Shown piece by piece: positions 1 through 5,703 of a stretch of 7,450 nucleotides of DNA. Positions within the stretch are counted from its first letter, which is position 1, and each line of letters starts with the position of its first letter. The stretch spans positions 1 to 7,450 of the forward strand of contig DATGEO010000020.1 in assembly GCA_035310015.1 (NCBI GenBank), given 5' to 3'. This stretch comes from DATGEO01 sp035310015 (GTDB lineage: Bacteria > Chloroflexota > Dormibacteria > Dormibacterales > Dormibacteraceae). The notes under the pieces were generated by a model. It was not told the origin of the DNA, made no database searches, and saw only the letters and a list, made by a program, of their open reading frames with translations. A program made the translations under genes and the position numbers.

Positions 1-956
1 AGCACCGCGCCCTCGTAGACGTAACGGCCCGCGCCCGCCTGCTCGTATCCGAGCTGGGCGCGTGTCAGTCCGGTGACGACATAGAAGGCGACGAGCGCGG
101 CGGCGACGCCGAGGGCAAGGGTGTCAGGGCGCCGGCGCCACCAGCTCCACGCCAGCAGCGCTACCGCCGCGACCAGCGCCGGTGGCCCCCACCAGCCGCC
201 CTCCCCGATCACGCCAGCGGCCGCCTCCCCCAGTCCCCAGAGCGCGTACAGGGGCATCAGGGCGACCGTGCGGAGCGTCGGCGGGGGGTTGGGGGCGGCG
301 CCGAACCGGCCGTACAGGAGGTACCAGCCGGCGAGCAGGATCGCGAGCGGGGCAAACCAGATCAGGTCGCGGCGGCGCTCCCGTGTCAGGACGAGGAAGG
401 CGGCGACGGCCAGGGCGAAGAAAGCACCGATCCCGGAGAACATCAAGGAGGCGGCCGTGAGGGCCACGGTGGCGGCGAGCGCCATGCGGCCGCGCCGCTG
501 CACCGTCAGCAGCGCCCCGAGCCCGCAGGTGACGGATCCCACGAACCCGATCTGAAACGCCCACAGCAGGTTCTCCCAGCCGGCCCCGAGCACGAGCAGG
601 AGCATGGCCGCGCCCAGCGCGACGAGATCTCCCGCCCGCTTCCGCACGAGCTCGAACAGCAGGACGGCGTTGAGGCCGTGAAGCACGGCGAGCACGGCCA
701 TGTACGGGACGTAAGTGCTCAGCCCCGCCGTGTTCAGGAGAAAGGCATAGACCAGGCGAGGGATCAAAACCAGGTGTTCGTTGTGCGGCTGCAGGTAGCT
801 CGTCCAGTCCCACGCCGGCGCCGCGAGGATGAAGTCCCACTCGTCGAAGTAGAAGGTGTAGCCACGGGAAAGCGCCAGGAGTGCGACCGCCGTGACGGCC
901 GCCGCCGCGGCGACGATGAGGGTTCCCCACCGGAGGCGCACATCGGCGACCGTCAC
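1..956 (-). CDS. Polytopic membrane protein, GT-C-like, DEWD motif (partial, C-terminus off window)
   Basis: This frame is open from a GTG at 956 to the left edge of the window: 318 codons without a stop. The product begins MTVADVRLRWGTLIVAAA and is strongly hydrophobic, with a first membrane span at about residues 11-30. A loop follows with FYFDEWDF (D38, E39, D41) and then QPHNEHLVLIPRLVY (from about residue 56). Many more Leu/Ala/Val-rich spans come after, including a WENLLWAFQIGF stretch near residue 125. An acidic pair just after the first span is the position of the catalytic or metal-binding acids in GT-C glycosyltransferases (ArnT/PMT/GT39-like), so a lipid-sugar-dependent transferase is inferred, not shown. 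The pattern resembles a family of uncharacterised bacterial membrane proteins that I know only as hypothetical. The start overlaps the upstream gene's stop as GTGA (956-953). With no clear Shine-Dalgarno, coupled translation is likely. An out-of-frame ORF over the same bases is Arg/His/Gly-rich and was discarded. Confidence 0.8.
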   Translation of the reverse strand, partial: MTVADVRLRWGTLIVAAAAAVTAVALLALSRGYTFYFDEWDFILAAPAWDWTSYLQPHNEHLVLIPRLVYAFLLNTAGLSTYVPYMAVLAVLHGLNAVLLFELVRKRAGDLVALGAAMLLLVLGAGWENLLWAFQIGFVGSVTCGLGALLTVQRRGRMALAATVALTAASLMFSGIGAFFALAVAAFLVLTRERRRDLIWFAPLAILLAGWYLLYGRFGAAPNPPPTLRTVALMPLYALWGLGEAAAGVIGEGGWWGPPALVAAVALLAWSWWRRRPDTLALGVAAALVAFYVVTGLTRAQLGYEQAGAGRYVYEGAV

Positions 957-1999
957 GCCGGTGCGGCCGAGGTCTGCGGCGCGGCGAATCGGGCCGGCAG
1001 GCAGAGCAGCACGAACCACACGCCGACGGCGATCAAGAGAGGCAGCGGCCGCAGCGGCCAGGCGAGCTCGATGGTGATCGCGACGACGACCAGCCACGCG
1101 CGCTGCCAGGGCGGGGGGTTCGCGCGCCAGAAGAGCCAGGCCGCGCCGGCGAGGACCGTGAAGTCCTGGAGGTGCCAGTACGTCGCCCCGAACACGCTCG
1201 CGACCAGGCCGAGAGCGAAGAGCCGCGCGTCGATCGAGGCGCGCTGCGCGTAAGCGGCGACGCCAGCGATGACCACGATCACGGCCTGGGCCGCGTAGCT
1301 GAGGGCGCCGGGCCCGAGCACGTAGGCGAGCGTGAAGTAGCGGTTGTTGACCAGCGGCTGCGCCTCGGCCAGCAGGCTCCGGTAGTCATTCAGCCCGCCC
1401 GCGCCGAGCATCGCCAGCGAGAGGATGGCCAGCACGCCCACGGTCGCCGCCCAGGCCGCGACGATCCGCCACCGCCACGCCGCCAGCAGGACGACGGGGA
1501 GCGCCAGCGCGAGCTGGGGCTTGAGGCTCATGCCCACCCCCAGCACGACGCCCGCCGCGTAGTGCCGGCCGCCCTCCGCCAGCCTCCAGGCCGCCAGCAC
1601 CGCCAGCATCACGACCAGCGCCGGCTGGCCGTAGGCCAGGCTGTAGAGCACCGGGTACCACGCGATCGCGCCCAGCAGCCACAGCCAGCGCGTGAGCCCG
1701 GAGCCGGGGGCGGCGATCCACCACGCCGCGACCAGCGCCGCCAGCGAAATCAGCGTCCAGGCGTAAAAGGCGCTGCCCGCGCCGAGCGGCGTGAGGGGCG
1801 CTGTCAGCCAGGCGAGCGGCGGCGGCGCGAGGTAGCGCTGGCCGTCGTTGAAGAACACGCCGGGCCGCAGCTCGGTGAACAGCTCGTGCTGCAGGGCGAG
1901 CGAGTAGATCCGGCTCCAGCCGTGCTCGAAACCGATGCGCACGGCGATGAAGGCGAGAGTGAAGTCGCTGTCCCGCGGATCACGAATGACCGGGAGCAT
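953..1999 (-). CDS. GT87/DUF2029-like integral membrane glycosyltransferase candidate (start uncertain)
   Basis: The product has about nine or more hydrophobic spans and the features of the DUF2029 (GT87) family: an SDF acidic motif soon after the first span, a PPPLAWL loop, an LKPQLALALP segment, and a late HLQDFTVLAGAAW span. GT87 proteins include polyprenyl-phosphate-mannose-dependent mannosyltransferases acting on the outer face of the membrane. The substrate here cannot be read from sequence. The end, TGA at 955-953, is firm. The start is not. ATG at 1999 (348 aa) is the only ATG/GTG/TTG that does not overlap the citrate synthase, but it cuts off most of a convincing first span (AAALAWFLALVAAITGYW, about 2056-2003) that lies in the same open frame. 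The frame stays open through an ATG at 2170 (405 aa, 101-nt overlap) and a TTG at 2203. A GGAGG at 2067-2063 has no usable start codon at the right distance. It is probably co-transcribed with the next membrane gene (4-nt overlap). Confidence 0.8.
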   Translation of the reverse strand: MLPVIRDPRDSDFTLAFIAVRIGFEHGWSRIYSLALQHELFTELRPGVFFNDGQRYLAPPPLAWLTAPLTPLGAGSAFYAWTLISLAALVAAWWIAAPGSGLTRWLWLLGAIAWYPVLYSLAYGQPALVVMLAVLAAWRLAEGGRHYAAGVVLGVGMSLKPQLALALPVVLLAAWRWRIVAAWAATVGVLAILSLAMLGAGGLNDYRSLLAEAQPLVNNRYFTLAYVLGPGALSYAAQAVIVVIAGVAAYAQRASIDARLFALGLVASVFGATYWHLQDFTVLAGAAWLFWRANPPPWQRAWLVVVAITIELAWPLRPLPLLIAVGVWFVLLCLPARFAAPQTSAAPA

Positions 2000-2069
2000 C
2001 GTCCAGTAGCCGGTGATCGCCGCGACCAGGGCGAGGAACCAGGCAAGCGCGGCGGCGCCTAACCTCCGG

Positions 2070-3188
2070 CTAGCCGCGCTCCGCCAGAGGAACCGGCTTC
2101 CGGGGTTCTGGCCCGATGTACTCCGACTGGGGCCTGATGAGCCGGTTGTGCCCGGCTTGCTCCAGGACATGCGCGGACCATCCTGCAACGCGGGACACCG
2201 CAAAAGTCGGTGGAAACAGATCTTTCGGCAGTCCGATCGCCTGGAGCACGCCCGCCGAATAGAACTCGACGTTCGTCGCCTGCGGGCGTTCCGGGTGCTC
2301 CTCGTGCAGGATGGTGAGGGCGGTCTCCTCGACCTTCGACGCGAGGGCGTAGAACTTCGGGTTGAGCCGTTCGCACATCGCCTTCAGGATCCGCGCGCGG
2401 GGGTCGTACGTGCGGTACACGCGATGGCCGAAGCCCATGAAGCGCTCCTTGTGCTTGCGGGCCTCGCGCATCCAGTGCTCCGCGTTCTCCGGCGTGCCGA
2501 TCTGCTCGAGCTGCTCGAGCACCGCCGACGGCGCGCCTCCGTGGGCGGGGCCCTTCAACGCGCCGATCGCCCCGACGAGGCACGAGGCGAGGTCGGAGTC
2601 GGTCGAGGCGATGACGCGCGCCGTGAACGTCGACGCGTTCATGCCGTGGTCCGCCAGCAGCACCAGGTAGGTGTTGAGCGCATGCACGAGCTCCGGCGCT
2701 GCCTCTTTGCCGTTGAGCATGTACAGGTAGTTGGCCGCGTGGCCGAGGTCGGCGCGCGGCTTGACGGGCTCGAGGCCCTGGCGCAGCCGGTGGAAGGCCG
2801 CGAGCACGGTCGGGAAGGAGGCGGTGGCGTGGATCGCGTGGCCGAGCGTCGGCTTTTCGAGGTGAGGCGTGACGCCCTGGACCGAGACGATGCTGCGCAG
2901 CACGTCCATCGGATCGGAGTCCTTCGGCAGCGCGGTGAGCGCGGTCAGGGCGGCGTTGGTGAGCAAGCGCGACCCCGACAGCTGCGCGGCCAGGCCGTCG
3001 AGCTCGGCCCGCGTCGGCAGGGACCCGAACCAGAAGAGGTGGGCGACCTCCTCGAACGACATGTTCTCGGCCAGGTCGGCGATCACGTAGCCGCGATAGA
3101 CCAGCCTGCCGTTGGCTCCGTCGACCAGCGAGATCTCCGTCTGCGCGGCGACGATGCCCTCGAGCCCGGGGACGTACTCGCTCGGCAT
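2070..3188 (-). CDS. Citrate synthase paralogue 2, catalytic Asp replaced by Glu
   Basis: A 372-residue citrate synthase-fold protein of the short bacterial/archaeal type. It would condense oxaloacetate with acetyl-CoA (or propionyl-CoA if a 2-methylcitrate synthase) in the cytoplasm. Family motifs are in order: PGLEGIVAAQT (7-17), RLVYRGY (28-34), ADHGMNAST with H181, GPAHGG with catalytic H216, the signature GFGHRVYRTYDPR with catalytic H255, and FAVSRVAGWSAH with R333. The block that normally reads NVDF reads NVEFYSAG here, so the catalytic acid is Glu308 (codon GAG). The tail reads PQSEYIGPEP. The start ATG at 3188 overlaps the upstream paralogue's TGA as TGATG; the Shine-Dalgarno is poor, which favours coupling. 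The frame stays open upstream to about 3911, but that part is only a shadow of the neighbouring gene. Citrate synthase membership is secure. Whether it is a true citrate synthase, a methylcitrate synthase or a weak or regulatory partner of paralogue 1 is open. Confidence 0.95.
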   Translation of the reverse strand: MPSEYVPGLEGIVAAQTEISLVDGANGRLVYRGYVIADLAENMSFEEVAHLFWFGSLPTRAELDGLAAQLSGSRLLTNAALTALTALPKDSDPMDVLRSIVSVQGVTPHLEKPTLGHAIHATASFPTVLAAFHRLRQGLEPVKPRADLGHAANYLYMLNGKEAAPELVHALNTYLVLLADHGMNASTFTARVIASTDSDLASCLVGAIGALKGPAHGGAPSAVLEQLEQIGTPENAEHWMREARKHKERFMGFGHRVYRTYDPRARILKAMCERLNPKFYALASKVEETALTILHEEHPERPQATNVEFYSAGVLQAIGLPKDLFPPTFAVSRVAGWSAHVLEQAGHNRLIRPQSEYIGPEPRKPVPLAERG

Positions 3189-4324
3189 CAGCGCCGTTCC
3201 ACGGCGAGCGGCTTCTTGCCGGGCTCCGGGCCCACCCACTGCGATGCGGGCCGGATGATGCGCAGGTCCGCCATCGACTCGAGCACGTGCGCCGTCCAGC
3301 CGGCGACGCGAGAGGTGGCGAAGATGCACGTGAAGAGCTCTTTCGGAATGCCCGCGCCGGTGAGCACGACGGACGCCCAGAAGTCGACGTTGGTCGCGTT
3401 GGGGCGCTCGGGGTGCGCCTCGTGCAGGATCTTCAGCGCGACCTCTTCGGTGTGCGCGGCGAGCTGGTGCAGCTTGGGGTCGGCGGACTTCGCGAGCTCC
3501 CTCAGGATCTTGGCGCGCGGGTCGTAGGTCCGGTAAACGCGGTGGCCGAAGCCCGGGAAGCGCGCGTGCTTCGCGTGCTGCTCCTCCATGTACCTGTCGA
3601 CGTTCTCGATCGAGCCGATGTTGTCGAGCATCGTCCGCGCGGCGTACGTCGCGCCGCCGTGAGCGGGGCCCTTCAGGGCGCCGATCGCTCCGACCACGCA
3701 TGACGTGAGGTCGCTGCCGGTCGACGCGATCACCCGCGCGGTGAAGGTCGAGGCGTTGAGGCCGTGGTCGGCCAGCAGCACCAGGTACTGGTCGAGCCAG
3801 TGCACGCGCTCGGTGGCCGGCTCCTGGGCCTCCATCATCCAGATGAGGTTGGCGGCGTGGCTGAGCTCGGGACGCGGCTCGACGAGGTCCTTCTTCTGGC
3901 GGCGGCGCCACGCGCTGGCCACGATCGTGGGGACGACGGCGGTCAGGGCGATGGCCTCATCGAGGCTCGGCTTGGCCAGAGACTTCGTCGCGCCCTGCGC
4001 CGACAGCACGGTGCGGAGCGTGTCCATCGGGTCGGTCGCGGGATCCATGCCGGCAAGCGCGGCGCGGGCTGGGGCGTTGAGGGGCCGCGCGGCGTTCATC
4101 AGCCGGCGCAGGTCGTCGAGCTCGGACCGCGACGGCAGCTCGCCGTTCCACAGCAGGTAGGCCGTCTCTTCGAAGCCGGCCGCGGGCGCGAGGTCTTCGA
4201 TGAGGTAACCGCCGCGGTAGATCAGCCGGCCGCCGGCGCCGTCGACCTCGCTGACCGCGGTCTGCGCTGCGACCACACCTTCGAGCCCTGGACTAAATTC
4301 CGGATGCTGCCCCGGTTCGGTCAC
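3188..4324 (-). CDS. Citrate synthase paralogue 1 (all catalytic residues present)
   Basis: A 378-residue cytoplasmic citrate synthase, entry enzyme of the TCA cycle (oxaloacetate + acetyl-CoA to citrate + CoA). Visible motifs: SPGLEGVVAAQT (11-22), LIYRGGYLIEDLA (34-46), ADHGLNASTFTARV with H187, GPAHGGA with H222, the PROSITE-type signature GFGHRVYRTYDPR with H261, NATNVDFW with the catalytic D314, and FATSRVAGWTAH with R339. The full His-His-Asp catalytic set is therefore intact. The length fits the compact type found in Gram-positives and archaea and is shorter than the ~430-residue E. coli enzyme. The start is GTG at 4324. It has no Shine-Dalgarno, but a TAAGAT lies 7 nt upstream, compatible with a leaderless transcript. 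The gene begins 30 nt after the metal exporter's stop and overlaps the second paralogue as TGATG. Methylcitrate synthase activity cannot be excluded, but this copy is the better candidate for housekeeping citrate synthase. Confidence 0.96.
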   Translation of the reverse strand: MTEPGQHPEFSPGLEGVVAAQTAVSEVDGAGGRLIYRGGYLIEDLAPAAGFEETAYLLWNGELPSRSELDDLRRLMNAARPLNAPARAALAGMDPATDPMDTLRTVLSAQGATKSLAKPSLDEAIALTAVVPTIVASAWRRRQKKDLVEPRPELSHAANLIWMMEAQEPATERVHWLDQYLVLLADHGLNASTFTARVIASTGSDLTSCVVGAIGALKGPAHGGATYAARTMLDNIGSIENVDRYMEEQHAKHARFPGFGHRVYRTYDPRAKILRELAKSADPKLHQLAAHTEEVALKILHEAHPERPNATNVDFWASVVLTGAGIPKELFTCIFATSRVAGWTAHVLESMADLRIIRPASQWVGPEPGKKPLAVERR

Positions 4325-4331
4325 AGCACAA

Positions 4332-4337
4332 ATCTTA
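4332..4337 (-). promoter_or_regulatory. Possible -10 element (TAAGAT) for a leaderless citrate synthase mRNA
   Basis: Read on the minus strand, TAAGAT matches the TANNNT pattern of a sigma-70 -10 box and ends 7 nt before the GTG at 4324. That places a transcription start at or next to the start codon. The gene has no purine-rich Shine-Dalgarno, as expected of a leaderless message. No convincing -35 hexamer sits 16-18 nt upstream, so the element may be chance, with the gene simply read through from the exporter. Confidence 0.3.
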
Positions 4338-4354
4338 GGGAGACTGGGGAAACC

Positions 4355-5257
4355 CTAATGAGGGTGCGACCCGGTGCCGGGATCCATGTGCACGTCGAGG
4401 CGTACCGCCGGCACCTGGTGCTCGACCTCGTGCTCTACCGCCTGGGCGATGTCGTGCGCCTGCGCGAGCGTCGCGTCGGGGGGGCAGTCGACGTGCAGGA
4501 TCGCGACCAGCTCGCGGCCCACCCAACGCGCTCGGACGTCGTGCACGCCGAGCACGCCTTTGACCCCAGTCGCGGCTTTCGTGATCTGGTCGATGACGTC
4601 GGGGTCGACCGCGTCCATCATCCGCAGGACCAGGCGGCTCACCGTGCCCGCGAGGATGTAGACGATCGCGATCGTGATCGCGAGGCCCGCGAGAGGGTCC
4701 GCGATGGCAAAACCCATCCACGCGAGCAGCAGCCCGACGAAGGCACCCGCCGAAACCAGGGCGTCGAGGCGGGAGTGGAGGCCGTCGGCCTCCAGCGCCA
4801 CCGATTTGATGCGCCGGCCGACGCGGATCTTGTACTCGGACGCGACGACGTTCGCGACCACGCCGATGAGCGCCCCCACCATCGCCGGCACGGAATGCGA
4901 GTAGCCCTCGGTCGAAATCAGGCGTCCGAGCGACTCGAAGGCCGCGGCGGCGGCCGTGAAGACGATGACGATGACGATGACCAGCGTCGCGACGTCCTCG
5001 ACGCGCCCGAAGCCGGACGTGAAGCGGCGCGTGGCGGGGCGGCGCGCGACGGCGAAGGCGGCGAGGAGCACGAGGGTCGTGAGCACGTCGCCGGCGTTGT
5101 GCAGCGCGTCGGCGAGCACGCCGGCCGAGTGGCCGGCCGCGGAAGTGGCGAACTCGATGGCGGAAGCGGCCCCCAGCAGCACCGCGCTGACGACGACCGC
5201 CCGGTTCGCATCCCGGTCGTCGGGCGCCGCGTGGCTGTGGCCTTCGGTCACCCGCAC
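4355..5257 (-). CDS. Cation diffusion facilitator (CDF) metal exporter, zinc-type site
   Basis: A 300-residue CDF-family proton/divalent metal antiporter of the inner membrane, expected to export Zn(II) or a similar ion. A short His-containing N-terminus (TEGHSH) precedes six spans. Span 2 carries LADALHNAGD (H53, D57) and span 5 carries EADGLHSRLD (H161, D165). This HxxxD/HxxxD quartet is typical of Zn-CDF proteins; Fe/Zn and Mn types usually have Asp at the first position. The loop SGFGRVED (81-88) matches the family FGxxRxE motif. From about residue 210 a soluble C-terminal dimerisation domain follows (VDPDVIDQI ... LDVHMDP). GTG 5257 is used as start; GTG 5251 is two codons downstream and equally possible. 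The frame stays open to 5623, but that stretch lies over the palindromes and sufT and looks non-coding. The gene ends 30 nt before the citrate synthase start, so it may be co-transcribed with it. Confidence 0.92.
   Translation of the reverse strand: MRVTEGHSHAAPDDRDANRAVVVSAVLLGAASAIEFATSAAGHSAGVLADALHNAGDVLTTLVLLAAFAVARRPATRRFTSGFGRVEDVATLVIVIVIVFTAAAAAFESLGRLISTEGYSHSVPAMVGALIGVVANVVASEYKIRVGRRIKSVALEADGLHSRLDALVSAGAFVGLLLAWMGFAIADPLAGLAITIAIVYILAGTVSRLVLRMMDAVDPDVIDQITKAATGVKGVLGVHDVRARWVGRELVAILHVDCPPDATLAQAHDIAQAVEHEVEHQVPAVRLDVHMDPGTGSHPH
4961..4981. repeat. Hexamer microsatellite inside the CDF gene
   Basis: The 6-bp unit GACGAT (plus strand) is repeated 3.5 times without error. In the CDF reading frame it encodes alternating Val-Ile residues in membrane span 3 (about residues 93-99). 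A gain or loss of a unit would keep frame and change the span by two residues. Confidence 0.85.
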
Positions 5258-5278
5258 ATTCTCGTGGTGGCGGCTTTC

Positions 5279-5302
5279 CGCGCGTTTGGTGCAAGACGTG
5301 CG
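5279..5302. repeat. Degenerate copy of the 24-bp palindromic element
   Basis: This 24-bp stretch matches the perfect palindrome at 5321-5344 at 20 of 24 positions, in the same orientation, differing at element positions 4, 10, 12 and 17. Its own dyad symmetry is imperfect: 8 of 12 position pairs are complementary. The ACGTGCG half is preserved. It ends 22 bp upstream of the CDF GTG at 5257. The start-to-start distance to the other copy is exactly 42 bp. Confidence 0.8.
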
Positions 5303-5320
5303 CTTCGAGGGCAGTGGATA

Positions 5321-5344
5321 CGCACGTTTTGCGCAAAACGTGCG
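5321..5344. repeat. Perfect 24-bp palindrome (candidate operator or REP-like element)
   Basis: Left arm CGCACGTTTT, centre GCGC and right arm AAAACGTGCG give perfect twofold symmetry over 24 bp. It begins 17 nt after the sufT stop in the direction of transcription and lies upstream of the CDF gene. As RNA it could fold into a 10-bp stem with a GCGC loop, but no U-tract follows, so it does not look like an intrinsic terminator. As DNA it has the size and symmetry of a site for a dimeric regulator. A metal- or redox-responsive repressor of the exporter is a guess from context. A genome-wide REP-type repeat is the main alternative. Confidence 0.85.
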
Positions 5345-5361
5345 CAATGCGAGTCGGCGGC

Positions 5362-5703
5362 CTAGACCATCCCCAGCTCCCAGCGCGCCTCTTCCGACAT
5401 GCGCTCCGGGGTCCAGACCGGTTCGTAGACGATGTCGACGCCGGCGTCGTCGATGCCCGGCAGCGTGAGCAGGTGGTCGCGCACGTCGGCCATGACGTCG
5501 CTCGCCATCGGGCAGCCGAGCGCGGTCAGCGTCATCTTCACGTCGACCCGCTCCGGCTTGATGGCTATGTCGTAGATCAGCCCAAGGTCGACGATGTTCA
5601 CCGGGATCTCCGGGTCGAAGCACTGGCGCAGCACCTCGATCACGTCCTCCGGCTTGACCGTGGCGCCCGGCGCGACCTGGGTCGTGGGGGCGTAGTCGGT
5701 CAT
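5362..5703 (-). CDS. sufT: SufT / MIP18-family (DUF59) Fe-S maturation factor
   Basis: A 113-residue cytoplasmic protein of the DUF59/MIP18 family, related to SufT and PaaD, which helps insert or carry Fe-S clusters to client proteins. Key blocks: VIEVLRQCFDPEIPVNIVDLGLIYDI (from about residue 21; shown here only as position 21-46 with conserved E23, D30-P31 and D39-L40-G41) and TALGCPMA with the conserved reactive cysteine C64. The C-terminus, WTPERMSEEARWELG, is also typical of stand-alone SufT/PaaD-like proteins. The length is near the usual ~100-110 residues, and no ATPase domain (as in ApbC/Mrp fusions) is attached. ATG 5703 has a GGAGG at 5712-5708, 4 nt upstream, and overlaps the rhodanese stop as ATGA. 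Last gene of the suf cluster; the palindromes follow. The position after sufS and sufU strongly supports SufT over PaaD. Confidence 0.93.
   Translation of the reverse strand: MTDYAPTTQVAPGATVKPEDVIEVLRQCFDPEIPVNIVDLGLIYDIAIKPERVDVKMTLTALGCPMASDVMADVRDHLLTLPGIDDAGVDIVYEPVWTPERMSEEARWELGMV

Larger units (their letters stand above)
5258..5361. promoter_or_regulatory. Intergenic region between sufT and the CDF gene
   Basis: About 104 nt separate the sufT stop from the CDF start. It is the only real gap in the window and contains two copies of a palindromic element. No run of T follows either hairpin on the transcribed strand, so a classical intrinsic terminator is not evident. No clear -35/-10 pair was found. 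A weak GAG just before GTG 5257 is the only ribosome-binding candidate. The region most likely holds the CDF promoter or operator, or a dispersed REP-like element. Confidence 0.55.

Noticed and set aside
124..930. 268-codon minus-strand frame at the left end
   Set aside because: It is Arg/Gly/His-rich without membrane spans. The frame from GTG 956 is fully open, hydrophobic and coupled to the upstream gene, so it is the real one.
2013..3527. Long plus-strand open frame (504 codons) antisense to the citrate synthases, with similar ones at 1172-2062 and 3764-5365
   Set aside because: The translations are Arg/Gln/His/Glu-rich and have no recognisable motif. They mirror codon positions of well-supported minus-strand genes, as expected in high-GC DNA.
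3189..3911. In-frame upstream extension of citrate synthase 2 to 613 residues
   Set aside because: The extension overlaps citrate synthase 1 in another frame and is Arg/Pro-rich. Homology begins at the ATG at 3188, which aligns with the paralogue's N-terminus.
4352..4365. Small hairpin (ACCCT/AGGGT) at the CDF stop codon as a terminator
   Set aside because: Only a 5-bp stem with no proper U-run; likely chance.
5321..5344. Intrinsic terminator for the suf operon
   Set aside because: The stem is strong, but no U-tract follows on the transcribed strand, and the perfect symmetry and nearby second copy fit an operator or REP-like element better.
5258..5623. Upstream extension of the CDF protein through the palindromes, giving two similar peptides (RTFCAKRA and RTSCTKRA)
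   Set aside because: The peptide repeat arises because the element spacing of 42 bp is divisible by three. The rest overlaps sufT and has shadow-like Arg/His composition. A TTG at 5347 is possible but unconvincing.
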